Part shown: positions 1-13,800 of the stretch, piece after piece
How the letters are laid out: the number at the start of each line of letters is the position of its first letter
Numbering within the stretch: the first letter of the stretch is position 1
Assembly (NCBI GenBank): GCA_008694505.1
Contig: VZDJ01007747.1
Location: 31,253,039 to 31,317,038, forward strand
From: Cyanoderma ruficeps
Taxonomy: Eukaryota; Chordata; Aves; Passeriformes; Timaliidae
DNA length: 64,000 nt
Reading direction: 5' to 3'
Translations under genes and position numbers: made by a program
The notes under the pieces: model-generated
The model's database searches: none
What the model was told of the DNA's origin: nothing
What the model saw: the letters and a program-made list of their open reading frames with translations, nothing else

Positions 1-2231
1 CAGTCAAAGTTCCATGACTTTTTGTGGTTACTGGGATGTTTCCACCATGTTATATTTTTAACCAAGTTACTGGCTCTTAATTTGCTGCAGGCCATTATAT
101 ACCTGTATCTGCATGTAAATCTGAGCTGAAAAAAATTAAGTTGAATAAAAATAAGATTTTCTTTTTCTAAAAGAGCTTCACAATTAGTAAAAGATAATTG
201 CCCTTGAATTACAAATATTAAGTGATAACTAGAAAAGCGAGGTTTGCTAACATGTAACATCGGAGCAGTTGTCCTGGTTTCAGCTAGGGTAGAGTGAAAG
301 AATTCTCCACAAAAAAAACCCCGAAGGATATTTCAGTGCATTTATGTTCAGCTGAAGGGTCTCCATAAATCTGATCTTCCAGCTCTTTGAGTTCTCCCTC
401 TGGACAGTGCTCAGGTCTCAAGTCCTGTGGGTTTCTTTTCCCAGACATGTTCTTGTATTTATCAGCAGCTTCACTGAAGGCAGTAGCTTCTTCTGTGTTG
501 GAGTCCTTGTAGGTAAACTGAAGATATTTTAATAAAAACCTCTAGATTAAAGATGTTTTGTGGATTTCTAAGTATAGTCTTGTGTTCTGGTCCAAGTATA
601 TCTCAAGGAACATGTGATTCAGTAGTGTTAATGTTTTGTATAGTTTTTTGTGCTGATCCATAGTCCAGATGTTCCAGTAGAAGTTATCTGGAAGCCAGTA
701 CTCTTTTTGGGACCATTTATTTTTTTAAATACAACCAAGCGAGTCAAGTTATCCACCTGGAATAATGAAAAGAATTCCCCCTCCTCCAGGAAAGCCCCTC
801 ATTTTAGTCCACTGATCTTGCATTAAAAAAAAATTAAATCCTCTGAACTTTCACTATGCCTTCTGATTTTGGAAGCACTTAGTGCATACAACCTGTTCAG
901 TCAGTTGTCGAAATGTTATTAGAAGTGTCTGGTGTTTCTTTACACAGGTAAGTGTATTAGGGCTGAGTTTCAGAAAGTTAAAAGGTGGTTTACCATTGCT
1001 GGAATGTCAGCTGTTTAGTCTTTACTTTCGTTTACCAGAAGCATACATAAGGAATTCTCCATTGCAGACCCATTTCCAGCACTCAGATTTTCATATAAAT
1101 ATGCCTGAACATTAGCTCCACATCTGGAGCTGTTGATCTTTGATTTTTGTGAGTTGAACAAGTTACTTAAATGAGCATGCACTTTTCAGTGGTCTTTTGG
1201 ATCAATATGTAATCTATACACCTTGGTAGCACAATAATTGAACCCTTCTATATTTTAGTTAAAATTTCACTTTATAATTCAAACTATGATCACTGCTATT
1301 CTGAATTTCCAGATGTTTTACTTGGCATACACTTATTTTAAAACTTTTTTCAGTACAAATATCACTAATTATCCAAATATGCTTAAGTAGAAATATATGT
1401 AGATGAAAAATTAATGTTTGATCTAGCTATAGATGTTTGAAATAGCTATAGAAACCCCTTACGCCCTAAAATATAAAAGTGCTTTTTTCCTCTTTAAATA
1501 GTAGTTTCAGAGTTATTATTGAGGGCAAGATGCATGAGGAAATAAACTATGTCTATATGTTGATACTTTTCTTATGTAAAACATTCCTTGAATACTCTAA
1601 AATGCAGTAGAGTTCAAGATTGCTGTTACATATAGAATGAAAATGAAGTGTTGAATAGAGCAGAATTTTTCGTGGAGGTATTTTGATCATATCAAAAGAT
1701 TATGGACTGAAGTTTAGCACCTCAACCATACATACCAAATGTCTATTTTACATTAAATACACCTTTTGCCTCTCACAGTTTTTGATATATTTGTTCTCAC
1801 TTGCAAAATTCTGTCAGATATTACTTTATTAGTCTATTAGTTTTTTTTACATTAATAAGGAAAGAATAAGCAATGGAATTCACAAATTATACCAATTTGG
1901 GAGAAAATTATTTTAGATTACTGTCACAGTAGCATATGATTTTTTATGATTCCTTCTCTTTTAGTCATCTGTGCCTAGAAAAGCCTAATCATATATATGA
2001 ATATGTACATATACATATATATAAAAAAGCATGAATTCTCCGATTATAGCATTATTTAATCATTATTTTATCGTATTATTATAAGACATTTTTGAATCAC
2101 TACTCTGTGAGGTTAACATTTGCCCTGTTGGAAAATCATGTAAAATTGCTGTAATAAGGATGAATGGTAACTGTTAAGTTACCTTAATTGGTGCTGAGCC
2201 CTAAGTGTGACATCTGAAGATGAGGAAAGAT
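1..2231. other. AT-rich non-coding DNA
   Basis: No exon, RNA gene or long open frame of a known family is visible. The sequence is AT-rich and mostly single-copy in appearance, with scattered short A and T runs and a small TA-rich patch near 1990-2022. The only recognisable element is the short LTR terminus at 270. It could be intergenic or intronic. Confidence 0.6.
270..300 (+). mobile_element. 5' terminus of an avian ERV LTR, fragment
   Basis: The sequence TGTCCTGGTTTCAGCTAGGG and the following TAGAG match the characteristic start of an abundant avian ERVL-type LTR, which normally continues into a TTAATTTTC motif. Similarity is lost after about 30 bases, so this is a short remnant or a badly decayed LTR. 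The TG start is preserved. No 3' end, TATA box or polyadenylation signal of the same element could be found downstream. Recognition is from memory of the family, not from an alignment. Confidence 0.45.
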
Positions 2232-2431
2232 GATATATTAAAAAAAGCTGAATGCGCCTCAACCGAATGGCTTGGTAGCAGCTAGTAGTGGAACAGACTG
2301 GCACATGCAGCCAGACCATACACAGTTAGGCAAACAATAAGAATTATGAATGAAAGCGAGACCTGGGCTTTGTCCTGAGAGATACTGCAGCTAAACTTTG
2401 ACAGAAAATGCTTGGGAAAGAATATCAGTGA

Positions 2432-2655
2432 TGCTCAAGACCCCAAGATGAAAAGGCCTCACCAGCCAGCCTCTCAGGGTTGTATTCCAGGATACTCAAT
2501 AATCCATTTTATCTGACTCCAGCTGTCATGATCAGAGACCAAGCAACAGGTGTCCCTCCCTGGAAGAAAGGGTCAGAGCTCATGGGAAAAGTGGAACAAG
2601 GAGATTTTATAAAGCACATGCATGGAGTCCTGCTAAAAGCTGATGAAGAGACGAC
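2432..2655 (+). other. Coding-like patch ending at a strong splice donor, unrecognised
   Basis: A frame is open from the TGA at 2429-2431 through 2761. Residues up to position 2655 are varied and charged, with few low-complexity runs, and the stretch ends in ACATTGCAG followed by GTAAGA at 2656, a near-consensus 5' splice site. The ORF has no ATG near its start; the first ATG is at about 2528. No protein family is recognised and no convincing acceptor was established, although a GCAG lies near 2391. It could be a lncRNA exon, a lineage-specific exon, an eroded transposon piece or chance. Confidence 0.15.
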
Positions 2656-2761
2656 ATTGCAGGTAAGAAGAGCTCACAAGAAAGTGAATACAAGACATAA
2701 GAACGTTTTCAAAAGAGTGATGTTAAATCTATATTGGCTAGAAAAATGTATCCTTTTTTAA

Positions 2762-5079
2762 GATATCTGACTCTTTGTGTATCCTGCATATGACTGTCAT
2801 ACATTGGGAAGAGAACCTGAGCAAAAAAAGAAAAATATCTTCTAGAATGTTTCTATCATAGAATGTTTTTATCTCAAACATTCAGGTTTAATCCAGGATT
2901 GTGTTGAAGTTATATTTAGAAAAAGGTCAAACCTTGCTAGAATTTACTCCAAAATATGTGAACATTTGCAGCTCAGAATGTCTTTCCTAACATTTGCAGA
3001 ACCATTATATCTTGGGAGTTTTTATTCATGTTTTTTCTCTTTTTGAGCTGAACTTCCCTGGTTTTGGTTTGGTTTTGTTTTTTAAATATTTTTTCCTTAT
3101 CATTTATACTACTTGCCAACATTTATGCCCTTACATGTAGGATAGTTTCAAGCAGAATTAATGCAGTCATGATACTTCCATACTGAAGGAAATCACCAGG
3201 AAAATTAACACTCATTAAAACCAAAAGTGTTTAAAATCTAATATCTCACTGCGAAACTGTCCATTTACTAAAACCTAATTAAAATGCAATTAACTTTGTA
3301 AGTGATGTATATAATATCTAAGAAGGTCAATTGCTCTGCACTTTATAAATCCAATTTGTTTTCAGATTATCTAGTGCAAGAACATTTAAAATGGCTTTTA
3401 AACTTTTCACTCTTAGGATATGTTACTAAATGTTGCATTTACATAAACATTTTTATTAAAAAGAAAAATATTATTAACTCATTGTGAATAATTCTGTATT
3501 TATTTTTCTGTTCTTTATGATAGCCACTAATGGTAGAATTTCTAGAAATAAACAGTCCTCTTTCATGAAATCCCTTACTTTGAAAAATTTATTTTACTCT
3601 GAATAGATCAGCATGTTCTTTCAAAGACATATAGTCAAACGGCAAATAGGTATCAATGGGAGCATAGACACCTGTCTGATGGTATGAAGAATTACTTCTC
3701 TGTAGGTGCCCTTTTGTCTTTATTGACCTGTGAAAGAGCTGGACTCTTAGCTGGGATGGATGCCTACGTTCCACATCTCTTACATTATCAGATGACACAA
3801 AGCACATTATTAGTATATAATTTTATATAGTAATTTGATTTGGAGAAAATTGGCTATATTATAAATCTGAATCCTGATAGCAAAAAGATCAATTTCAAAT
3901 GCTTGTTATATTGTTAAAAATGTGAAAGAAATCTGCATCAAAGCCAGTGTAACCAATTGCTTCCAATATATATTATTTTAAAAATTATGAACCAGATTGA
4001 GGAGGAGGCTAAATTCTCAACTATCTCTACAATAAGATTCCAGTGTAAATTTATTTAGCATCTTTATTTCCTCCCTGCTCATGTTACCAGGGTTTGTCCC
4101 TTCCTAATGACTGGTGGGCTGAAAAGATATTCTCCCTTCATTTGATATGCATATTTGAACTCGCTACTTCTAAAATATGTAAGAAAATAATGTTTCCATT
4201 CTTCTGCCTTTCTGTATCTGATAAAATGTCCCCTTTTCCATCCACAAGTAGTTCTATGTAGTTAGAACTTGTCTTGCTCCTCTTGTGTTTGAACTACTTT
4301 GGTTGGTTACCTATAAATCAACATCTCACACATTCCATTCTCTTCATTTGTATGAACACATTTCTATTGCTCTTTTCTTTTCCCCTATCAATCTTTTTTT
4401 TCCTATCAATTTTCCTATCAAGTGAGCAAAGTTTTAGCAAACTGTTTTTACTAGGTTTTCCTCTGTTTTTGAATAAGGTTAGACTTTGGGTTGGGGTTTC
4501 TTTGTTTTTAACTTAAGGGCTTATTCTAGTGATTTAAAAAAATGAATCAAACGTAATTTTTGTTGATACTAAGTTTTCTTGTTTCTTAGGCAGTGATTGT
4601 AGATATGATATTTTATTTACACTCAGAAATTCCATCATCAAGGAGATGCTTCCTAGCATGTTTTTCAGCTTTTTAATAAAGTGAAAATTGGTGTATTTTC
4701 TGACTTTGCTGCTCCTTTTTATCAGGGAAAAACTACCCTCTAGACTTTTTCTGCTAAATTATAACTACAGAGCAAGCTGTATTTGTCAGGCTTGGAATAA
4801 TTAAATTAATCTTTTTTCAAAAAGTTTTTTTTTCTCTAAAAATACTGAACACGTTATTTGGTAGTTTCAGAGAGAAGTATGACTTTTAATGTGAATGTAT
4901 TTTGTTATGAAATGATCAGACCAGTGTGAAACCACTTTGGATGTCTGGGTTTTTAATGTTTGAATACTCTTGTGATGATCGAGATGAAGGTGTCTTGGGA
5001 AGTGGAGTTGTGCAGGTTTATATATATGTATTTATGTATCTATATATATAAAATTTTATATTAACATAAGTCATACACT
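2762..5079. other. AT-rich non-coding DNA
   Basis: No gene is recognised. It contains a small ATG-initiated 72-codon frame on the minus strand at 3589-3807 that matches nothing I recognise, and three close copies of a CCTATCAA motif between about 4384 and 4421 in a T-rich setting. A TA-rich patch lies at about 5018-5050. Confidence 0.55.
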
Positions 5080-5345
5080 TTGAGGCTAGACCTGTCCTTT
5101 ATCCAACACACCTGGGTGCCAGCCCAGGCTCAGCCATGGGCTCTGGATGTGCTCTGGAGCACGATGGAGGAGGGAGGCAGTGTGGACTCTCCTGCTCTGG
5201 CCACAGCAGACATGCAGGAGAAGAGAGCACCAGCTGCTCAGGGGACATTCCCCATCACCTCTCCCAGTGGTGTCACTCACCTGCCCCCCCCACTGCTCAG
5301 AGCACAAGCAGCCTGTGCCTCTGGGGCTTGTAACCTGAGCTCAGG
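5080..5345. other. GC-richer patch, unclassified
   Basis: This block is clearly richer in G and C than its surroundings and is poor in CpG. It contains an open frame of 141 codons on the plus strand (5080-5505) and overlapping frames on both strands, as expected when stop codons are rarer in GC-rich DNA. No protein family is recognised. It may be an old transposable-element fragment or an unannotated exon of a non-coding RNA. Confidence 0.3.
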
Positions 5346-5562
5346 TCAAGCCAGATTTGTGTCACTTGGGACGGTGTTCCTTCTTTTTACTCCTCGTCAA
5401 AGACACAACATATTTGTAATCTATCTATATTCTGTGACATGGAAAACATTGCTGAAAAGTAGAACTTTTTTCTCTTTCATGACTTCCAGTTTTCTAATGA
5501 GATAGATGGTTTTGTTTTCTTTCTTTTATTTCCCCTTCATCCCAGTTATTCATGGAAAAGTG

Positions 5563-5587
5563 AAAAAAAAAAAAAGAGAGAGAGAAG
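5563..5587. repeat. A13 run followed by GA repeat
   Basis: A run of 13 A (5563-5575) continues into an AG/GA dinucleotide stretch. It is a simple repeat, possibly the eroded tail of a retroposed sequence, but no upstream element is recognised. Confidence 0.8.
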
Positions 5588-8500
5588 GAAACAGACCCTC
5601 ATCTAAAATCACATAATCACATCTATTGAGATTAATTAATACCTTTGTGCTTAGTCTTTTAATCGGGAAAGTATTGCTTTTGAAAAAATACCCAGTTTAC
5701 CCAATCAGAAAATTAAGACATAAGTAAGCAAAAAACCCTATAAGTGATTATTACCTTCTAATCTGCATAGATAACTGTAAGTTCTCTCATGGAGGATCAC
5801 AAATTATGAAGAATTTCAAGATTATTTTTCTAGTCTTTTATTTATTTTGTCATTAATAGCTTTAATGGTCTGGACAAATAGAACTGGATATCAAACACAT
5901 TTTTGTAATCGTTAATTAGTATCAAAACAAGCTCAGGGTGTGAACAGTTTTTAAGGGAAAAACCCATTATAAGTAAGTCTAGATCTATTGTGCGCTTATG
6001 ACTGTAGTCCAAGTTGACAATTTTTTGCAGTGGGGGTATGTACATAAAATTTATATTCACAACCCCAGAAGAAGAGTTTGGCTTAAACAGATCAAAAGTT
6101 CATATTTTATTTCAGTTGACTAATACCCTTGGAAGATAGCTTCATGGTTGTTTCATTTGATGATAAATTTCTAAGAGTCATTGCCTGTAGGAATGTGGTA
6201 GAGGAGAGGAATATGGACAGAAATAAAATCCAAGCAGAACAAAAGGTCCACAGAGGGACCTCTCTGACAGTTAAACCCCCTTATTGATTGATGTAGCATT
6301 CAGTGTCTTCTGTTAGGGGATTTGTACTCGGACACTGTTCTTACTGTTATCCTGTTACACCAACTTCTTAAAGTAGTGAGAAAGAAATAATCTTCTTACT
6401 ATGTAACTTTGGCAAGGGAAAGGAAATGGTTAAAGTCATGTGCTCACCATATCTGCAGGAAAATTCCGGTGATTTTCATGAAGAGTGAACCTTACATCTT
6501 CACAATACTTTTCCAAGAATAAGGTACTTCATAAGAGACATATGAGAATATCCTATATGTTTTTCTGTTATTATTATTACTATTTTGATTGATGATTACC
6601 ACACATTAATATAGAAATGGAGTTTGGATGTCATTGCAGAAGTTCAGAAAGAAAAATCTTTTTAATACATAAGATGTATGACCTTTGGATTTTAGATAAG
6701 TGGGAATAGAGAACTTACCATATTTCCTCTGTAATTGTATATTTGATAGAAAATATGCATGGAATTAAAAAGGACATCAGCTAAAAATGTATTCACATGC
6801 TCATGAAGGGTAATTAAAACTGATAATATGACCTGACTGGAAAAGGGAGGACAGGGTGCATGGATGAAATTTAATGGAATATTTAAGTATAGATTTTTAA
6901 AGTGCTGAAATAGATTCTATCGTTTAATATTTTTTAATCTATTCCATAAAACTGTCTACTAGTAACAAACTCATTTTAGGAAATTTTTTTTAAAAGCTGA
7001 ACTGGTCCTGGGTAGCAGGAGTAGGATTTTAAAACTGTTTTTATTTTTCTATTATTTTAATTCAGTATTTAAGAACCACAGAATATTTGAATAAAGGAAA
7101 ACAGGCATTCAGTCTGAGGTTTGATTGCTGAGGGGACAGAGGGCATCTGAACCTTTAAACCTCACAAATATTTTGGAGAGGTTGAAAGAAACTATGTAAA
7201 GTGTCTTGGATGTTTTCATTTTTTCCATTTTGGGAGTATTTTGTAGAATCAAAGACTGTCAAGAAATGATGTGTGTGCACTATGCTGAAAGACCCCACAA
7301 GTCAGAAAGGGCAGTGAGAGGCAATGTGCCAGATCAAAACAGACATTTCAGATAAAACAGGTTTACTCAAACATAAAACATTGTCATGTCTTTGGCTATA
7401 AACAGCTAATTCTAAGAACTCTACTTTCTAATACTCTTTATACCCTTGCAAGATAAACCTGGGAAAAAAGTTAAAAGAAGATTCCATAGCCTTGCATGCC
7501 CAGGGCTCATGGCAGTTTCCAACAAACTCATGTGAAGACACAAAAAACTCAAAGAAAGACACCTTACAATTTTTAGAAAAGCATTTAAACCTTTAACAGG
7601 ATTTTTCATTATTGGTTTTTGTACATGGGAGAGGACAGCCAGATACTGGTACCATAAAGATATGAATAAATATACAGTGAATATCTATTTTATTGGTTTT
7701 GAAACACATTTGACCTGGGAAATCAAGACAGTAGTTGAATCACAGAGAAACATATGCAGTCTAAAATGGAATTTGGAATTCACTAATAATGTCTCTCCTA
7801 ATCAGAGAGTCTAAAATCCCTTAGAATAAAGGCAAAAATCTGGTCAAAATTAAAACTAAATTGACTCTCAATTCTTTTTGTGTCAGAAAAGATCTCAAGT
7901 CCTTGCTCACCGTGAGAATGACCGCAAGGCAGGCAATGCTCTTTCAAAGTCCAAAGCCCCTTTCCCTTTGGGACTTATTTTGTGCCAAAAATTTAAAAGC
8001 TTCTTGATTCTTTTTTGTGCTTTACTGTAGAATTTCTTCCATTCTGTCTAAGCTCTTTCCTTACAGTTTCAGGGCTTTGAAGCCTCCTAATGACCTTTCT
8101 AGTTGACCCCTACCCATTCTTCATGTTACCATGATGTAGTGTCATAATGCTTCCATGAAGTACAGTTCCTGAAGGGGTTAATGCTCCCCTGCCATTCAGC
8201 TGTTAGTTTCTCTTGAATTTCCCACTGGACTGTCACAAAGGATAACAGAGATGTAATAAAAAGGTCACGCAGGTGCTCCCACAGAATATGTTATCAAGTC
8301 CTAGCAGTGAAGGAATGTGAGTAGGCCTATTTGAATGAACAATGAAGATACAATAAAAGGGAAGCTGAATTACAGGCAGCAGGCAGGTTTGCACTAAAAG
8401 AGTAAACAGGATTTACTATATTCAAGGAGTCTGAAAAATTACACTCATTAACCATGTATCAAGTAAATCGATAATACCATTATGTGTTACAATGAGAATT

Positions 8501-10867
8501 AGCTTTAACAGCTATTTCATACAACACAGCAGGGACTCACAGCTAATTCAATTTTTACTGCATTGTATTCCTACTAATATTCTCTCAAAATGGTATTATT
8601 TTTGGTTTGTCATTCATCCATTTCCTCACTTTACTCAATACATCTAAGAAAATAAAATACAGCCCTCAAGAGGTGTAATTGTAACATAAGGTTCATTTCT
8701 ACTGCACCTTGTCAAAACACTGAAGACCAAACCTTTGTCTTGCATGTTGTGCCTCTAATGCCTTCATTAGCCAGTCAGCTTTCTATTCCACAATAGATCA
8801 GTGCCAGCTCCCAATGATTCCTTGAAACAGGTCATCCATGAGAACTGCTGCAGTAAGGATACTTCTGTCTACCTCTCTCCTTAGTTTTCCTTTATCAGAG
8901 GCTTCCTGGATGGCTATTATTCTCAAGTGCAGCAGCTGCATGCTTAATTGGGAGCAAGCAAATGAAAACAACTTGGTTTTCTCACCTTTACTGTGCTGCA
9001 TGGCCTAATTTAATAAATAAAGGCAGGAAGGAGGGAGAGACACAAGTGGGTGCTTTGTTAAAAAATATCAAATAAGTATGGCTGATGTGGATAAAAAACT
9101 CATATCCTATGGAGAAAGCAGAATAAAATGTAAATAGTAAATTGTGGCAAGGCAATACAAGTACAACATTTAAGAATTTCAGTGTGCAGAGACTTGTGGC
9201 AGAAGTCTTAGCATTTATGTGAGAGAAATCAGGGCAAATATTGAATAGAGCATAACCAAAAGAGCCTGTAATAACATGCCAACAGTCTTCCACAGCATCA
9301 TTTCCCTTGGTAAAGGCATCATAATTGATTTAATTTATGGTCCAATTTTTCTTCTTTTACTCTGTAAAGATCTTTTTAACAGAAAGCAATAGGCACACCA
9401 AGAGTTTTTTTTGTGTTGAAAAAACCTCTATTTCCAGAGAGAAGATGAGGAAACTAGAGAGATTGAGGGAGGGGTATCCTATATAATTTGTTGCATCACA
9501 ACTGTTGCTCTTCTAAACTTTTTTCCTATATCTGACCATCTATTCCTGTAGACAGGTATACAAGGTACTAAATCCTGAGAAATATGAGATTACTAAGTCT
9601 TTTACAATAGTCACTGAAATTCACTTCCTCAAGTCATTTTCAGCATCCTAGTATATGTTGCAAATGAGACACACATGCCAAATATACAGCCCAGATTAAA
9701 AACATCACTTCATAATGTATTTAGCCTATGACAATCCTGGTGAACCCGAGTAAGTTGCTTCTTATTCTAAAATTTGAGGTTCTCTTTATTCCTTGGGTGA
9801 TTTTTATCTAAAATACACTTTTATACTGATCTAACTGAATAATTTGAAAACCTGATATTTCATATTTGACCCCAAGTGGAAGTCTGTAATGGATCAAAAT
9901 TATCAATGTTTTAAATTGACCATTGGAGTTTATTTATTGAACTTTTTATTTGTGTCAAATAACAAGTTGATTGAGGAAAATATTCCTATATAAGAGCAAA
10001 GACAGGATAATAATTGCTGGTGATTATTGGGACGTTACTGTGCATTGCAAAATAATCCTTTTTTCATCCTTAAAAAAATAGTCAAATAATTACTTGTCAT
10101 GTGCTATACAGTGCACACAGGTTTCATTTGGAACTCAGTTGTCCTCTCAGTTTTTCACCTATACAGTCATTCTTGGGGATTCAGGCAAACATCTGGATTC
10201 TGATGTTGCCTCTTGCAGGTTCTTTGCACATGATTGTGTTTTTAAAGTTTGACTGAATAATAATAAGGTAGTTGTTAGGTAGTATTGGGTAGTTAAAACA
10301 TAGGAACACACGTGCAGTTTTTAATAGGGGTTTTTGTTGTGGTTTTGGGTGGTTTTTTTTCCCCTGAGGGGATGCCTAACTGGATGGGGAGGCGCTCGAT
10401 TGCATGCTTGAACTGGTGATTGTTTCAATTGAAAACAAAATTGCAGAAGGTCAGAATGGGTCACCTGTACGATATTGAGTGTTTCTAAATTGGCTGTTTT
10501 CTTGGTGGTTTATTAAGAGCTTGGTTTAATATTTGCCAGTCTTCTCCATGTAGAATGTTGCCGTAACAGACACAATTTCAAAACGTTAAGGAACTGTTCT
10601 ACCTAGGCAAGGCCCAGAGTTGTTTTTTATATTTTGTCTTCGATTTTCATTAAAAAACATTGCTTGTTATCAAAAGACTGAGTAGATCATAGAATAAAAT
10701 TTATTTAGTTTTTGGGAACTGATGACATGAATAGAAGTTACAAGTCGCTTAAATTGAGAGTACTAATAAAATAAAATTGTTTTTTAAAGTTTTTTAAAAG
10801 TAGACAGAAATTGTAAGAAAGTAATTTTGAGGGGAGTCATGAAGCAAAAGTCTAGAAGCAGATGAAC

Positions 10868-10889
10868 AGAAGAAAGAAAGAAGAAAGAA
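10868..10889. repeat. GAAA/GAA simple repeat
   Basis: Purine-only imperfect tandem repeat of GAAA and GAA units in AT-rich surroundings. Confidence 0.6.
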
Positions 10890-13800
10890 TAACAAGATCA
10901 GAGTTTTCAATATGTATTGTGAACAAACCCTTCTGCCACCTTGCCCTTTTACATCCAAAGCTGCCTTTTGGGCCACATCCTCACACATACAGAGGGCAGA
11001 CTGTCATTTGACCAAGACAAAACAACAGAAACCCACAAGATGGCAACATGCAGATTCCTCTTCTGTCTGCACCACTCTCTAGTTTCATGCTTTCATTCAT
11101 CTGCACCTGCCTTCTCTCATCTTCGAGGCTACGTCAAGGCTTCCTCCTGCCAGGCTGTGGCGAGACGTCTGGGCTCAAACGTCCTGGAGGCAGAATGAAG
11201 GCACCCATGAGTGATTGAAGGTAACAGATAGATGGACTAAGTGCTCATTAACTATACGTGTGCCTATGAAAAATCTGGTGCCCCAGGCCAACTGTCCATT
11301 TGGCCCAACCCCAGCATTTAACAGTTGCTCAAAAATATTTGTATTCCGTTATAGTTCATTTCCCCCATGTATTTACTGTAAAGGTTTGCCATAATGAGTT
11401 CCAGCTTTTGAACTAGACTGACCTATCTTGTCAAAATCAGAGCCATGTCAGCAAAAGCTGGAGACTTGTGAAAACTGCATGTGAAGCCTGCTGCACATCA
11501 TGTATTTCAATACAATTTTTTTCTCTCCTCACGTAGCCCAACCCATGTCTGTTGAACTCAGGGTATTCTGAGGAATATGTGTGCAGTGAACAGCTACAGA
11601 ACACAAGGATGGCACGATGAGATACAAACCATGGTTTTTCTAATAGAATATGCCCTGTCTTACATTCACCAGGTACACATACAATGCTATAGAGATGAGT
11701 GTTTCAATTCTTGACCTGTTTATCTTTCTTGTATCTTGTTTCTGGGAGAAAAAATCAGCCTAAAAATGAGCCATGCTATTGTTCTATTTCTTTAAGGTGT
11801 TATTTGCTAGAGAATAACAAACGATAAACAAAAGACTGGGCACTTGATGCCAGCTAGCAAAATTAATTACATGAAATGATATGACTAAGATTCTAAGACT
11901 ACTATAGCTTCAGAAAATACCAACAATGATCATTTATGTGTAGATTTCTGAGCATTTTTTGATAGATCTGAACAGAATACATGAGTATAATTCTGTCAGA
12001 CTTCCATCTCTCAAATCACTCTTTTTTCTCTCAGGGTCTGGGAATAGATTTTGTCATGTGTAAACTTAAGAAATTCATTGTAAAGGCATGTCCTTCACAC
12101 AGCATTTGTCTCATCCTACCTATTCTGGGCACTGGTGAGAAGCACTGGCCTTGTTGTCAGCTGCTCAGAGGGCTGCTCCCCTCCAGGTCAAGGGGGCATG
12201 ATCTTTATACTCCCAGTCCATGTATGTTGGTCTCTCTCATCCTTCCTGCAGGAGGAGACAAGGTAAACTGTCCGGTTTTATTTTCTGTGATTACCCTGGG
12301 AAAAGCAAGGTGAACAAAGGAAGGTTGTGGTGTTTGAGGTATTTCTTATGTTGTGTATGTGCCCAGAGACTCCAACAGCTTTTTGTGGTGATTCCTACAG
12401 TCTGGCTTCCTGCGGATGGAGAAACTGGGAGGTGACTCCTCAACCAGAATATTCCCACTGACGCTTTGGGCAATTTTTTTATTTGCTTGTTCTCAGTATT
12501 AAAAGACTGTAAATAAATATTTACTGGGAAACTGTGCAGGGAGCAGAGGTTGATGTTCTTCTAATATTTCATAATATTACAATTAGCATAAGAAAGCTGA
12601 TAAAGCTCACAAGATGAAATTTTACTTCAGACAGAGGTTTTTAATCTCTAACAAATTCTGCTTGGTTCAATTTTATGGTAGCAGATAATACCAGAGAAAA
12701 TACTACTAGACTTCTATTAAAGTTACACTGATAGTTTTAATAACTTCTTCAAGTTGTGGCCCCTTGCTCCATAGGCAAAAGAACTGAGTGGCTCAAGTGC
12801 CTGCTTTCCAGGGTGAGTCACTCTAAAGCCAGCAGGTTATTTCCATGTGTCACAGCAGTCCAAGTCTCTTGTGAGCTGTTTGGGATGCCCTTGCAGCCTT
12901 AAAGCTTAGAGTCTTTTAGTTTGAGAAATCATTCCTTAGATAACTTGAGGACTGTTACATTATAGTGTCACCCTAAGGTTGCATGGATGTCCAGCAGTGC
13001 CACTAAAGGAGTGTTGGGTATCTGCAGCAGAAGGGCTGCTGAAATGCTGGAGTTGGAAATAGCCCAGCCAGGTGTAGCTTCATTCTTCTACCCATGGCAC
13101 CTGCAGGGAGGGGTCTCTGAACCAACTTAATCCCAGAACCAGACATAGGTTTCATCTCAAAGGGGAATGTGGACTGAATTGAAAGTCAGAACATGAGTTA
13201 TCTGCAGTTATCTTACAGGCTAAAGTTGTCCCAGGTCATCTGTGTGCTACCCAACAGTTGAGCCGAAAAAAATCACAGAAATTTGTATTTAAAGAAAGAG
13301 GAAAGTTACAGGTCCAAATTTAGATCATTGACAGTATTTTCAGGGATAGTGCCAAATTTCTACATTTTCTCCCCTGTTCACAAATCATACATAATGTTAT
13401 CTGGGTGGGGTTTTATGATGGTACCAGCTTACTATAAATACCGTGTATAAGCAAATGGTAATTTCATTTCATAATTTCTTTATTTTGACCTTTTCTGACT
13501 TGAGCCAAAATAATTTACAATGTATTCTGTAAGAAACTTTAACTAAAACTCTACAAAAGAGATAGCTTGATCCCAGGTTGGCACTTTCAAGGCCCTAAAA
13601 TACTGCAGGTAATAGTAGATATTAAATTACTGTCTAGCATGAAGGGTTTCCTCCAGAAACTTTATTTTTTTGTGACTGACAACTGTTCTGAAGCTGATTT
13701 CTACCACTTTTTCAAAACAATTCACTCTTGTCCTGCTTATCTTTCTATTTTTCTTATAGGTACAATAAATGCTAATATGTTAACATGATATTAAACCAGG

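Noticed and set aside
5080..5505. 141-codon plus-strand frame
   Set aside because: It overlaps a GC-richer, stop-poor patch with open frames on both strands. No family, splice structure or conserved motif is recognised.
12235..12275. Exon-like pair of splice sites (TTCCTGCAG ... AAGGTAAAC)
   Set aside because: The implied exon would be about 11 bases, with no coding or conservation support.
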